64,000 bases of DNA from an uncultured Aquimarina sp. (GTDB lineage Bacteria > Bacteroidota > Bacteroidia > Flavobacteriales > Flavobacteriaceae): the NCBI GenBank assembly GCA_947489195.1, contig CANLCT010000001.1:1-64000 (forward strand), in the 5' to 3' direction. This document shows positions 34,406 to 42,524 of the stretch, in pieces (position 1 is the first letter of the stretch; each line of letters starts with the position of its first letter). The translations under genes and the position numbers were made by a program. The notes beneath the pieces were generated by a model that saw only the letters and a program-made list of their open reading frames with translations, was not told the origin of the DNA and did not search any database.

Positions 34406-35524
34406 ATGTCAGTAAAATTAGTTAAAGGTCTTTTGTGGATCGCTTTATGTATTTTGACTTTTCAATTAACTGCTCAGCAAAAATCTTATGATTTTTTTGT
34501 GGGTACTTTTGAAGGGAAAGTTGGAAGCAAGGGGATTTATAAATTTAAGCTTAATAGTAAAGGAGAGTTTACATCGCTAGGTTTAGCGTGTAGAACAGAA
34601 AATCCATCATATATTACATTTAGCGATGATAAAAAATACTTGCTTTCCGTTAATTTATATCCAGATTTTGGACCAGGTAATTTAGAATCTTTTAGAGTAA
34701 CTAAAAAAGGTTTAAAATCCATGAGTAAAACCGTTACAGATAAGGCGCCAGGTTTTGTGTCTGCTAGAGGGGAATATGTGCTTGTAGCCAATTATTCTGG
34801 CGGGAATACTGAGTTGTTTAAATTAGACGCTAACGGAAAACTGTCACATTCTTTATCTAAAGAAGAGCATGATGGTAGGGGGGCGAATACCATTAGGCAA
34901 GAGGCACCACACTCGCATTCTGCATGGTTTACACCAAATTCAAATGTGATTATTTCTCCTGATTTAGGTACCAATCATTTATGGTTTTCTGACTTGGATC
35001 CAAATAAAGATAAATTAAAACCTAGAAAACAAAAAAAGCTGAAGATGAATGAAGGGGCAGGTCCAAGGCATTTGGCTTTTCATCCTCAACATCCCAATTG
35101 GATTTACGTAATTAATGAGTTGGACAACACGATATCACTTGTAACAACTAATAGTAAAGATAAGTATAGACTAGTTTCGTCAATAAGTACATTACCCGAA
35201 AAAATGTCGAGCAAAAATAATGTGGCGGCTCATATTTATATTTCTGCCGATGGTAAGTTTTTGTATGCTTCAAACAGAGGAGAGAGTGATTCGTTAGTCA
35301 TTTATAAAATAGATCAGTATTCAGGCGAATTGTCTGTTATTGGGTTCGAAGATACAAAAGGTAATTTTCCGCGTCATTTTGCTTTTTCACCCAATGAAAA
35401 ATTTATAGTGGTTGCTAATCAAAATTCCAATAATTTGGTTTCTTACAAAAGGGATGAAAGAACAGGGGAATTGACCTTTGTTGACAAAATTAAAGCCCCA
35501 CACCCGACATGTATTTTGTTTTAA
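34406..35524 (+). CDS. Lactonase-family (YbhE/Pgl-type) beta-propeller protein, exported
   Basis: A seven-bladed propeller of the 6-phosphogluconolactonase (Pgl, lactonase) family, about 372 residues. The ORF is open from an ATG at 34373, but the ATG at 34406 gives a standard signal peptide (VKGLLWIALCILTFQLTAQ) and the same N-terminal length as the tandem paralogue. Family blocks are YSGGNTELFKLDANGKLSH, APHSHSAWFTPNSN, GAGPRHLAFHPQHPNW and FLYASNRGESDSLV. Being exported, it probably acts on an extracellular lactone or has another propeller role, not the cytosolic pentose pathway. The neighbour at 35661 is a diverged copy. Confidence 0.82.
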   Translation: MSVKLVKGLLWIALCILTFQLTAQQKSYDFFVGTFEGKVGSKGIYKFKLNSKGEFTSLGLACRTENPSYITFSDDKKYLLSVNLYPDFGPGNLESFRVTKKGLKSMSKTVTDKAPGFVSARGEYVLVANYSGGNTELFKLDANGKLSHSLSKEEHDGRGANTIRQEAPHSHSAWFTPNSNVIISPDLGTNHLWFSDLDPNKDKLKPRKQKKLKMNEGAGPRHLAFHPQHPNWIYVINELDNTISLVTTNSKDKYRLVSSISTLPEKMSSKNNVAAHIYISADGKFLYASNRGESDSLVIYKIDQYSGELSVIGFEDTKGNFPRHFAFSPNEKFIVVANQNSNNLVSYKRDERTGELTFVDKIKAPHPTCILF

Positions 35525-35596
35525 AATTTTAGTTATATTGTGTACTTGGATTAAATTGAGTTTTTTAAGTATCCAATAGTAATAATAGTTATCATA

Positions 35597-35644
35597 ATTG
35601 TTGTTTCAAAAAACGTAAAGTATTTACTTTTTTGAAACAACAAT
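35597..35644 (+). repeat. 48-bp near-perfect palindrome between lactonase paralogues
   Basis: A perfect 17-bp inverted repeat (ATTGTTGTTTCAAAAAA with its complement) encloses a 14-bp core in which GTAAA pairs with TTTAC. It ends 16 bp before the start codon of the second lactonase. It could be a terminator of the first gene, an operator or a leader hairpin. Confidence 0.8.
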
Positions 35645-35660
35645 GACTAATTAAAATTAT

Positions 35661-36779
35661 ATGAATAAAATGTATCGTTCCTTTTTAGGAACATTTTTAA
35701 TGTTAAGTTTATTTCAAGTGAATGCTCAGGTTAGTAAATCACACGAATTTTTTGTAGGAACATTAACTTTTGATGAAAATAGCAAAGGTATATACAAGTA
35801 TACGCTAGATGATCAAGGGAAATTTGAGTCTATGGGGTTGGTTGCAGAAACAGATAATCCTTCGTACTTAGCTTTTAGCGATGATCAAAAGTTTTTAGTT
35901 TCAGCTAATATGGATAAAAATTGGGGTAACGGTAAAGTGGAATCTTTTTCAATTACTCCTGAAGGTTTGGTTTCTGTGAGCAAAAGTGAAACAGATAAAA
36001 TACCATGTCATGTGTCGGTTAAAAATAGCCACGTATTGATTTCAAATTACAATGGCGGAAACACAGAGTTATTTAAGCTGGATGCATCTGGTAAGTTGTC
36101 TGATGTATTGTCAACAGAAAAGCACGAAGGAAAAGGAGAAATAGATAGGCAAGATGCACCTCATGCTCATTCTGCTTGGTTTAAGCCTAATTCAGATACG
36201 GTAATTTCTGTAGATCTTGGTACCAATCATTTATGGTTCTCTAAATTGGATAGTGCTAAAAGTAGTTTAACTCCTTTAAAGTGTAAAAATTTAGAAATGG
36301 CTAAAGGGGCTGGTCCACGTCATTTAGCTTTTCATCCTTTAAAATCAGACCTACTTTATGTGTTAAACGAGTTAGACAATACAGTTTCATTGGTAAAAAA
36401 TGTTAAAAAAGACAAGTATAAAGTACTTTCTTCAATATCAACATTACCAAAAGATTTTTCAGGAAAAAATACAGCTGCAGATATTCATATTACTAGCGAT
36501 GGTAAATTTTTATATGCATCAAACAGAGGAGCTAATAATTCATTAGCAATTTTTAAAATTGACGAAACTACAGCGGCATTAACTTTAGTAGGAATTGAGT
36601 CAACAAAAGGAGAGGTGCCTCGTAATTTTGCTATTTCTCCTACCGAAGAATTTATAGTTGTGGCCAATAAAAAAACAAATAATTTAGTATCTTTTAAAAG
36701 AAATCAGCTTACTGGGACACTAACTTTTGTTGATGAAATAGAAGCACCAACACCTACTTGTGTATTGTTTTACAACTAA
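35661..36779 (+). CDS. Lactonase-family beta-propeller protein, second tandem copy
   Basis: A 372-residue paralogue of the preceding gene, about half identical by eye, with the same signal-peptide layout (SFLGTFLMLSLFQVNAQ) and blocks: NYNGGNTELFKLDASGKLSD, APHAHSAWFKPNSD, GAGPRHLAFHPLKSD, FLYASNRGANNSLA. It is a tandem duplication that has diverged, so the two may have different substrates or regulation. A long palindrome precedes it and a hairpin terminator follows it. Confidence 0.82.
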   Translation: MNKMYRSFLGTFLMLSLFQVNAQVSKSHEFFVGTLTFDENSKGIYKYTLDDQGKFESMGLVAETDNPSYLAFSDDQKFLVSANMDKNWGNGKVESFSITPEGLVSVSKSETDKIPCHVSVKNSHVLISNYNGGNTELFKLDASGKLSDVLSTEKHEGKGEIDRQDAPHAHSAWFKPNSDTVISVDLGTNHLWFSKLDSAKSSLTPLKCKNLEMAKGAGPRHLAFHPLKSDLLYVLNELDNTVSLVKNVKKDKYKVLSSISTLPKDFSGKNTAADIHITSDGKFLYASNRGANNSLAIFKIDETTAALTLVGIESTKGEVPRNFAISPTEEFIVVANKKTNNLVSFKRNQLTGTLTFVDEIEAPTPTCVLFYN

Positions 36780-36805
36780 TTTTGATCATATGTGTATGAT
36801 CAAAA
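36780..36805 (+). terminator. Terminator after second lactonase
   Basis: A perfect 11-bp stem (TTTTGATCATA with TATGATCAAAA) around TGTG, directly at the stop codon, followed by ATTTATTTTTG. Confidence 0.75.
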
Positions 36806-36882
36806 ATTTATTTTTGTAACAAAAAATAGAGGTTTATATATAAGCCCAAACAATGGTTATATAGATAAATATGATTTACGTT

Positions 36883-36916
36883 TTGTAAGTAATCGAACAA
36901 TAATTGACTAAGTTTG
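36883..36916 (+). promoter_or_regulatory. trxA promoter (TTG-N23-TAAGTTTG)
   Basis: TTG at 36883-36885 and TAAGTTTG at 36909-36916 with a 23-bp spacer, at the upper end of the usual range, 35 bp before the ATG. Confidence 0.6.
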
Positions 36917-36951
36917 TGTAATAAAATTTAATAACCATTAATAATTGATAT

Positions 36952-37269
36952 ATGGCTTTAGAAATCACGGACGCTACTTTTGATGAAGTAGTTTTAAAAA
37001 GCGACAAACCTGTTTTAGTAGACTTTTGGGCGGCATGGTGTGGTCCTTGTAGAATGGTTGGTCCAATCATTGAAGAAATAAGCAGCGAGTATGAAGGTAA
37101 AGCTGTAGTTGGTAAAGTAGATGTAGATGCAAATCAAGAATTTGCAGCAAAATATGGTGTGCGTAACATACCTACAGTATTAGTTTTTCAAAACGGAGAA
37201 GTTGTAGGGCGTCAAGTTGGAGTTTCTCCAAAGAACGTGTATGCAGATGCAATTGATTCTTTACTATAA
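36952..37269 (+). CDS. trxA: Thioredoxin
   Basis: A 105-residue cytosolic thioredoxin with the active site WCGPC in VDFWAAWCGPCRM and the cis-Pro segment VRNIPTVLVF. Length and order are canonical. It is monocistronic with its own promoter and terminator, serving as a general disulphide reductant. Confidence 0.97.
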   Translation: MALEITDATFDEVVLKSDKPVLVDFWAAWCGPCRMVGPIIEEISSEYEGKAVVGKVDVDANQEFAAKYGVRNIPTVLVFQNGEVVGRQVGVSPKNVYADAIDSLL

Positions 37270-37306
37270 TTAGAATTTTTAAAATATAGCGCTCTTGTTT
37301 TTGAGC

Positions 37307-37349
37307 CATAAAAAAGACTTGGTATGTAAATACTAAGTCTTTTTTTATG
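37307..37349 (+). terminator. Terminator after trxA
   Basis: CATAAAAAAGACTTgGTA pairs with TACTAAGTCTTTTTTTATG with one bulge, followed by a T-rich tail. Confidence 0.85.
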
Positions 37350-37376
37350 AAGTGTGTCCAAATGTTGATATATTTA

Positions 37377-37539
37377 ATACGATTTACTGATAAGAATTTC
37401 GTATGAATAGGTTGATTTATTTTTCGCTAGTCTAAGGCAAAAGATTAAAGCATAGCCTTAACTACGGTTTCATTTTTTAACGCAAGAATAGCAGAGAAAG
37501 AAACTACATATATCCGAAATTTTTGTTAGTAAATCGTAT
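37377..37539 (+). repeat. MITE-like element, copy A
   Basis: A 163-bp element beginning ATACGATTTACTGATAA and ending TTAGTAAATCGTAT, so the ends form a 12-bp inverted repeat. Its sequence matches copy B at 51789-51950 across the whole length, including the inner segments AGCATAGCCTTA and CGAAATTTTTGTTAG. TA dinucleotides sit at both ends, as expected for TA-target (IS630/Tc1-like) non-autonomous elements. It has no coding capacity. It lies between the trxA terminator and tag. Confidence 0.8.
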
Positions 37540-37575
37540 AATTTACTTTATGAAAAGATTGGATATAAATTTACT

Positions 37576-38136
37576 ATGAAAACACGTTGCCAATGGGCTT
37601 GTAAAACGGCACATGAAAAATATTACCATGATACAGAATGGGGAGTTCCTTTACATGATGATCAATTGCTTTTTGAGTTTTTAATTTTAGAAGGAGTTCA
37701 AGCTGGGCTTAGTTGGTCAACAGTATTAGCAAAAAGAGATAATTACCGCGTGGCTTTTAATAATTTTGATCCGAATATTGTGGCAAATTATAACGATCAA
37801 AAAATCCAAGAATTACTTCAAAATCCAGGGATTATTCGAAATAAATTAAAGGTAAGAGCCGCAGTTACTAACGCCAAAGCTTTTTTAAAAATAGTAGATG
37901 AGTTTGGTTCATTTGATAAATATATATGGGCGTTTGTAAACTATAAACCTATAATAAATTCATGGAAAACTTGGGAAGAAATTCCCGCAACAACTCCGAT
38001 ATCCGAGGCAATGAGTAAGGACTTAAAAAAGCGAGGCTTCAAATTTGTAGGTCCAACTATATGTTATGCTCATATGCAAGCCACAGGGATGGTAAATGAT
38101 CATGTAGTAGATTGTTTTCGGTATGATCAAGTGTAG
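37576..38136 (+). CDS. tag: DNA-3-methyladenine glycosylase I
   Basis: A 186-residue base-excision glycosylase removing 3-methyladenine. The N-terminal CQWACKTAHEKYYHDTEWG carries the Cys and His zinc ligands, and the C-terminal AHMQATGMVNDHVVDCFR provides the other His and Cys. The core LEGVQAGLSWSTVLAKRDNY matches Tag. The MITE-like element ends 36 bp before its start and must therefore overlap or replace the original promoter. Confidence 0.95.
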   Translation: MKTRCQWACKTAHEKYYHDTEWGVPLHDDQLLFEFLILEGVQAGLSWSTVLAKRDNYRVAFNNFDPNIVANYNDQKIQELLQNPGIIRNKLKVRAAVTNAKAFLKIVDEFGSFDKYIWAFVNYKPIINSWKTWEEIPATTPISEAMSKDLKKRGFKFVGPTICYAHMQATGMVNDHVVDCFRYDQV

Positions 38137-38182
38137 TGTTAATTTAAGTGTTTTTTATTCAGGTTTTAAAAAAAACAGCAAA

Positions 38183-38215
38183 AATTCATAATTCATAGTT
38201 CATAATTCATAATTT
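38183..38215 (+). repeat. Short AATTCAT tandem/palindromic repeat
   Basis: Four units of (A)ATTCATA/AGTTCATA in 33 bp, just upstream of the DUF58 gene. Such low-complexity strings are frequent between flavobacterial genes. No function is assigned. Confidence 0.7.
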
Positions 38216-38221
38216 AGAAGG

Positions 38222-39151
38222 ATGAATATAAAAGATGCAGTACAACAAGGTGTTGGTTTTGGGAATTTGGATTTTTTAGCCAAACAGGTAGTTGAAGGAT
38301 TTATTTCAGGAATGCATAAAAGTCCTTTTCATGGTTTTTCGGCAGAGTTTGCGGAGCATAAAGTATATAATCAAGGCGAGAGTACGCGCCATATTGATTG
38401 GAAACTGTATGCTAAAACCGATAAATTGTTTACAAAACGTTATGATGACGAAACTAATCTGCGTTGTCATTTTGTATTGGATAATTCTTCGTCCATGCAT
38501 TACCCAATATTGAAAAAACAAAATTTAGATAACTATAATAAAATTGGTTTTGCGACTTTAGCTATTGCGAGTTTAATGAATTTGTTAAAAAAGCAACGAG
38601 ACGCTGTTGGGTTAAGTGTATATAATACTAGTTATGATTATTATGCTCCAGAAAAAGGCAGCGAGCGTCATCATGCTATGCTATTGAATCAGTTAGACTT
38701 GTCAATCCATAAACCAGAAGAACAAAAGGGAACCGAGACTTATGTTATTTTACATCAGATTGCAGAAAAATTACATAAAAGATCTATGATAGTGTTGTTT
38801 TCTGATATGTTTCAGACAGGCTCAGATACGGATAAGCTGTTTGAAGCCTTACAACACTTGAAGCATAATAAACACGAGGTTATTTTATTTCATACATTAG
38901 ATTATGCAACAGAAGTTGATTTTAATTTTGATGCGAAGCCACAGCGGTTTATTGATGTAGAAACGGGGAAGCATCTAGATTTATATGCAGAAAACGCTAA
39001 GGATGCCTATAAGGAAGCAATGTTGGCGTTTTCGGACCAATTAAAAACACAGTGTGCGCAATACCGTATCCATTACGTACCGGTAGATATTCAAGAAAAT
39101 TTTCATCCTATATTGACACGTTTTTTAGTACAGCGTCAAAAGTTCATTTAA
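38222..39151 (+). CDS. DUF58-domain protein (MoxR-associated VWA-like)
   Basis: A 309-residue DUF58 protein. The diagnostic block is GEFSxH-like: FSAEFAEHKVYNQGESTRHI followed by DWKLYAKTDKLFTKRYDDE, and then a VWA-like domain starting with LDNSSSMHY (a DxSxS MIDAS motif). Such proteins usually act beside MoxR-type AAA ATPases in envelope or complex assembly. No moxR gene is adjacent in this window, so the partner must lie elsewhere. No membrane segment is present. Confidence 0.88.
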   Translation: MNIKDAVQQGVGFGNLDFLAKQVVEGFISGMHKSPFHGFSAEFAEHKVYNQGESTRHIDWKLYAKTDKLFTKRYDDETNLRCHFVLDNSSSMHYPILKKQNLDNYNKIGFATLAIASLMNLLKKQRDAVGLSVYNTSYDYYAPEKGSERHHAMLLNQLDLSIHKPEEQKGTETYVILHQIAEKLHKRSMIVLFSDMFQTGSDTDKLFEALQHLKHNKHEVILFHTLDYATEVDFNFDAKPQRFIDVETGKHLDLYAENAKDAYKEAMLAFSDQLKTQCAQYRIHYVPVDIQENFHPILTRFLVQRQKFI

Positions 39152-39283
39152 ATTAAAGAAAGTATCAATACAGCAATATTTTTTTTATTGAAAAAACGAT
39201 TTTTTTTACATCTGATTAATAGGGGATTGGGTGTTTTGAAAGCTACTCAGAATAAAATAATATTTATTTTTTTTGAAAAAGGC

Positions 39284-39313
39284 TTGGTAAAGTAAAAAAA
39301 GGTCGTATCTTTG
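39284..39313 (+). promoter_or_regulatory. tRNA-Asp promoter (TTG-N19-TATCTTTG)
   Basis: TTG at 39284-39286 and TATCTTTG at 39306-39313 (19-bp spacer), followed by CA, ending 18 bp before the tRNA. Full consensus. Confidence 0.85.
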
Positions 39314-39331
39314 CACACGCAATAACGCACT

Positions 39332-39405
39332 GGTCTGGTAGTTCAGCTGGTTAGAATACCTGCCTGTCACGCAGGGGGTCGCGGGTTCGAGTCCCGTCCA
39401 GACCG
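39332..39405 (+). tRNA. tRNA-Asp (GTC anticodon)
   Basis: A 74-nt cloverleaf: acceptor GGTCTGG pairs with CCAGACC, the anticodon stem is CCTGC/GCAGG around the loop CTGTCAC with GTC at 39366-39368, and the T-arm is GCGGGTTCGAGTCCCGT. The discriminator base is G, as required for tRNA-Asp. The CCA end is not encoded. Confidence 0.98.
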
Positions 39406-39415
39406 CAAGTATTGT

Positions 39416-39447
39416 AAAAAGCTTCAAAGAAATTTGAAGCTTTTTTT
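39416..39447 (+). terminator. Terminator after tRNA-Asp
   Basis: A perfect 13-bp stem (AAAAAGCTTCAAA with TTTGAAGCTTTTT) around GAAA, followed by T. Confidence 0.9.
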
Positions 39448-39770
39448 GTAAAATGTTGTGTTGTGCCGTATTGTGGTGATATGGCAAGGTAAAACCAAAA
39501 ATGGTTTTTCAACGAGAAGCTTTTCCAAATATGGAGAGGCTTTTTTTAGTGATAAAGAGAATTTTCGTACATAAAAATCAACGATTTTGATACTGTTAAT
39601 TAAATGAAGATTCTTAGCTGTTTTTTTGATTTTTTTAACCAGTTCCTTAATAAGTAAGTTGATTAATTTGGGCCTGTTTTAGTGGTTTTGCAGGGGGGTC
39701 AAGGTAGAGGAAAACAATAAAATTATTGAATGATGGTTAAGTGTTTAACTAAACACTTAATTTTTAACAA
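39448..39770 (+). other. Intergenic region before the beta-helix gene
   Basis: This 323-bp region holds a second, imperfect hairpin with a T7 tail (AAGCTTTTCC against GGAGAGGCTT, about 39522-39548), probably a back-up terminator. The remainder is AT-rich. No convincing gene or full promoter is seen. Confidence 0.4.
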
Positions 39771-42350
39771 ATGCACAAAACTAAACTATCTGCTCTGGGG
39801 CTTTTCTGTTGTTTACATTCATTATTTGCAACCGATATTTATGTTTCAAAATCTGGTAATGATAACAATCCTGGTACTGAAGCACAACCGTACAAAACAA
39901 TAACCAAAGCGGCTAATGTTGCCGTTGCGGGTGATGTTGTTATCATATCCGAAGGAACTTACGAAGAGCTACTCGCACCAGCAAGATCAGGAACCGCAGG
40001 AAACCCAATCATTTTTAAAGGAAAATCTGGCGATAAAGTAATTATAACAGCCATGCAGGCCATTAATAACTGGTCGCTTGATAGTGGTAATATATATAAA
40101 GCTTCTGTAAATTGGGATTTAGGGCAAGATAATATGGTATTGCATAATGATAAATTAATGGATTTAGCTAGATGGCCTAATAATGTACCTCAAAATGTTT
40201 TCGAAAGAGATTATTTGCCTGGGTGTGATAAAGGAAAAGATGGGGGAGGAAATACCTGGATGAATTATAACGGAAGCCAAGGCAATGGTCATGAAAAATC
40301 AATTCCGCATGCTGGCAAGTGGGAAAACGGAGGTTCGTTAAATTTTTATGGAGGAGCTGGTTTTTTAGCTTGGACAGATTACGTTACTAAATCTACACCA
40401 AATAGAATAGATTTTAAATTAGAAAGAGCTCAAAATTGGATTAGATTAAGGCATAATCCTGGTTACACGGGACACGGTATTAGAAAGGGTGAATTTTTTC
40501 TTCAAGGAATTAAAGAAGCACTTGATTATAAAAACGAATGGTATTACGATAAAGATAATAAAACCTTATTTGTGCAAATTGAAGGAGGAGACGCACCTGA
40601 ACAAAATACAGTGCGTTTTAGAAGGAGAACACAAACAATTAAATTGAATAAAAATTATATCCATGTAGAAAATTTAGCGGTATTTGGTGGATCTATTGAT
40701 ATTACGGGTAATGATAATAGGTTGTATAAAGTTTCTAGTTTTTATGGAAATCATACATTGGGAGTTATTCGAGGTTTTGATTCGGGTAGGCAAAGTGTGT
40801 TAATGAGAGGTAAGCGTAATAAAGTTGAACATTGTGAAATTGCCTGGGGAGGTGGAAACGGAGTGTATGATAGAGGAGATGATAATGAACTTTTAAACTC
40901 ATATGTACATGATTTTAATTATTTAGGAAATTACGATTGTGTATTAAACACACGTGGTGCCAAAAGGGGAAGCTATAGAAATAATACTTTAACCAGAGCA
41001 GGTAAAGATGTGATCCAAGCTTATGTTGATGGGGGTGAGTATGCTTATAACGATATTAGTTTAAATAATTTTGTGGCTGATGATGGTGGACTTTTGTATA
41101 CCACTAATCCAAGAGATCAAAAATCATCAATTCATCACAATACATTTCACGATTCGCAAGCAAGAAACGGTAGATTTAAAGGTGCCGGCATATACTTAGA
41201 TAACGATTCTCAAAACTGGGATGTGCATCACAACGTAGTTTGGAATATTAAATGGACAAATATTCAGATCAATTGGAACGGGATTAATTTGAATATTTTT
41301 AATAACACTTTTGCCAAAGGATCTGCTACTATGGGAGCTTGGCATAAGGCAGGGACTATGTTTAGTAATGTAAAAGTTTGGAATAATATTACCGATAAGT
41401 TCTCTAGCGATCAAGGTGGAAATCAAGAAAGCGAAGGTACATGGGAGCCGCAATCTGATAAGCAGAATAATTTAGTTGACAGGGCTTCTTTTGTAGATTG
41501 GGAAAACAATAATTACCAATTAAAAACAGGAGCAAAAGCAGTTAACTTTGGAAGAGTTATTGATGGATTTACAGATGGTTTTGTTGGAAATAAGCCCGAT
41601 GCAGGTGCTTACGAGTTTGGAGTTGCGCCTTTTAAAACAGGAATAGATTGGGATGCTACTTTAGGTGCTTCGGGGAATGGTTGTTACAATTTGCCAGGCG
41701 AAACCTGTAGTGGAGCAACAACACCTCCTACACCACCTGTTCCTTCAATAGATGAAACGGTTTCTTTTATTACCCCTTCAGATAAATTAGAACAAAAATC
41801 GACTTATGATTTTACATTTAAATATGCGGCGAATGAAAAAAGGGATGTAAATTTAATTATAAAAAATCCATCAGATAAGGAAATTGCTTCGGTAACAAAA
41901 ACGGTAAATGCCGAAAGTGATGGAACAGTTAGCTTAACAGTAAATTTAACAGCCTTACCAACTAAAGCTACAAATTACAAATTGGTGCTTAGTATTCGTC
42001 CGGTAGGAGCTAATTTTACTGAGAATATTGAAAAGAAAATTCACTTTTTTGAAATTACAGAAAATACATTGTCAGTTTTAGATGTTAAAACTGATGCAAA
42101 TACACCGCAGCTATTCATGTATCCAAACCCTACAAGTAGTTTTTTACAAGTAGAACATAAAAATGTAGTAGCTATAAATCAAATAGGGATCTATGATTTG
42201 AAAGGTTCTTTAATGTATGAAGTGAATGATAATGAATTAAAATCGATCAATACTAGTGTTGATTTAAGTTTTTTAGCAAAAGGAACTTACCTTGTTAAAA
42301 TAACTACAGAAAATAATAAAACAGTCATAAAGAAAATAGTAAAACAGTAA
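39771..42350 (+). CDS. Secreted right-handed beta-helix protein with T9SS type A sorting domain
   Basis: An 859-residue secreted protein. It has a signal peptide (to about residue 21), then DIYVSKSGNDNNPGTEAQPYKTI and further coils typical of DUF1565/pectate-lyase-like right-handed beta-helices through about residue 610, with repeated NxY/NxF turns such as HHNTFHDSQARNG and VWNNITDKFSS. A Pro/Thr linker (TTPPTPPVPS) leads to an Ig-like domain (650-760) and a C-terminal T9SS sorting domain (MYPNPTSSFLQVEH ... LAKGTYLVKITTENNK). A polysaccharide lyase or glycoside hydrolase role is likely but the CAZy family is not recognised. It is monocistronic with a very strong terminator. Confidence 0.8.
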   Translation: MHKTKLSALGLFCCLHSLFATDIYVSKSGNDNNPGTEAQPYKTITKAANVAVAGDVVIISEGTYEELLAPARSGTAGNPIIFKGKSGDKVIITAMQAINNWSLDSGNIYKASVNWDLGQDNMVLHNDKLMDLARWPNNVPQNVFERDYLPGCDKGKDGGGNTWMNYNGSQGNGHEKSIPHAGKWENGGSLNFYGGAGFLAWTDYVTKSTPNRIDFKLERAQNWIRLRHNPGYTGHGIRKGEFFLQGIKEALDYKNEWYYDKDNKTLFVQIEGGDAPEQNTVRFRRRTQTIKLNKNYIHVENLAVFGGSIDITGNDNRLYKVSSFYGNHTLGVIRGFDSGRQSVLMRGKRNKVEHCEIAWGGGNGVYDRGDDNELLNSYVHDFNYLGNYDCVLNTRGAKRGSYRNNTLTRAGKDVIQAYVDGGEYAYNDISLNNFVADDGGLLYTTNPRDQKSSIHHNTFHDSQARNGRFKGAGIYLDNDSQNWDVHHNVVWNIKWTNIQINWNGINLNIFNNTFAKGSATMGAWHKAGTMFSNVKVWNNITDKFSSDQGGNQESEGTWEPQSDKQNNLVDRASFVDWENNNYQLKTGAKAVNFGRVIDGFTDGFVGNKPDAGAYEFGVAPFKTGIDWDATLGASGNGCYNLPGETCSGATTPPTPPVPSIDETVSFITPSDKLEQKSTYDFTFKYAANEKRDVNLIIKNPSDKEIASVTKTVNAESDGTVSLTVNLTALPTKATNYKLVLSIRPVGANFTENIEKKIHFFEITENTLSVLDVKTDANTPQLFMYPNPTSSFLQVEHKNVVAINQIGIYDLKGSLMYEVNDNELKSINTSVDLSFLAKGTYLVKITTENNKTVIKKIVKQ

Positions 42351-42397
42351 TAAAATGCAGTGCTAATAAAGGCATATTATAAATTTTAGTACCGTAA

Positions 42398-42445
42398 AAT
42401 AAAACAAAAAGCAATTACAATTTCGTAATTGCTTTTTGTTTTATT
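42398..42445 (+). terminator. Terminator after beta-helix gene
   Basis: A perfect 21-bp stem (42398-42418 with 42425-42445, core AAAAAGCAATTAC) around a 6-nt loop. Confidence 0.92.
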
Positions 42446-42524
42446 AATTATAAGCGTTGTTGATAGTTAATAATGCTTTGTAAATGTTAAAATTATGCTA
42501 TATTAGAAGATAAATTTCTTCTAA

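Noticed and set aside
39500..39589. Short ORF MVFQREAFPNMERLF...
   Set aside because: It runs through an imperfect terminator hairpin after tRNA-Asp; similar translated terminators are common spurious calls.
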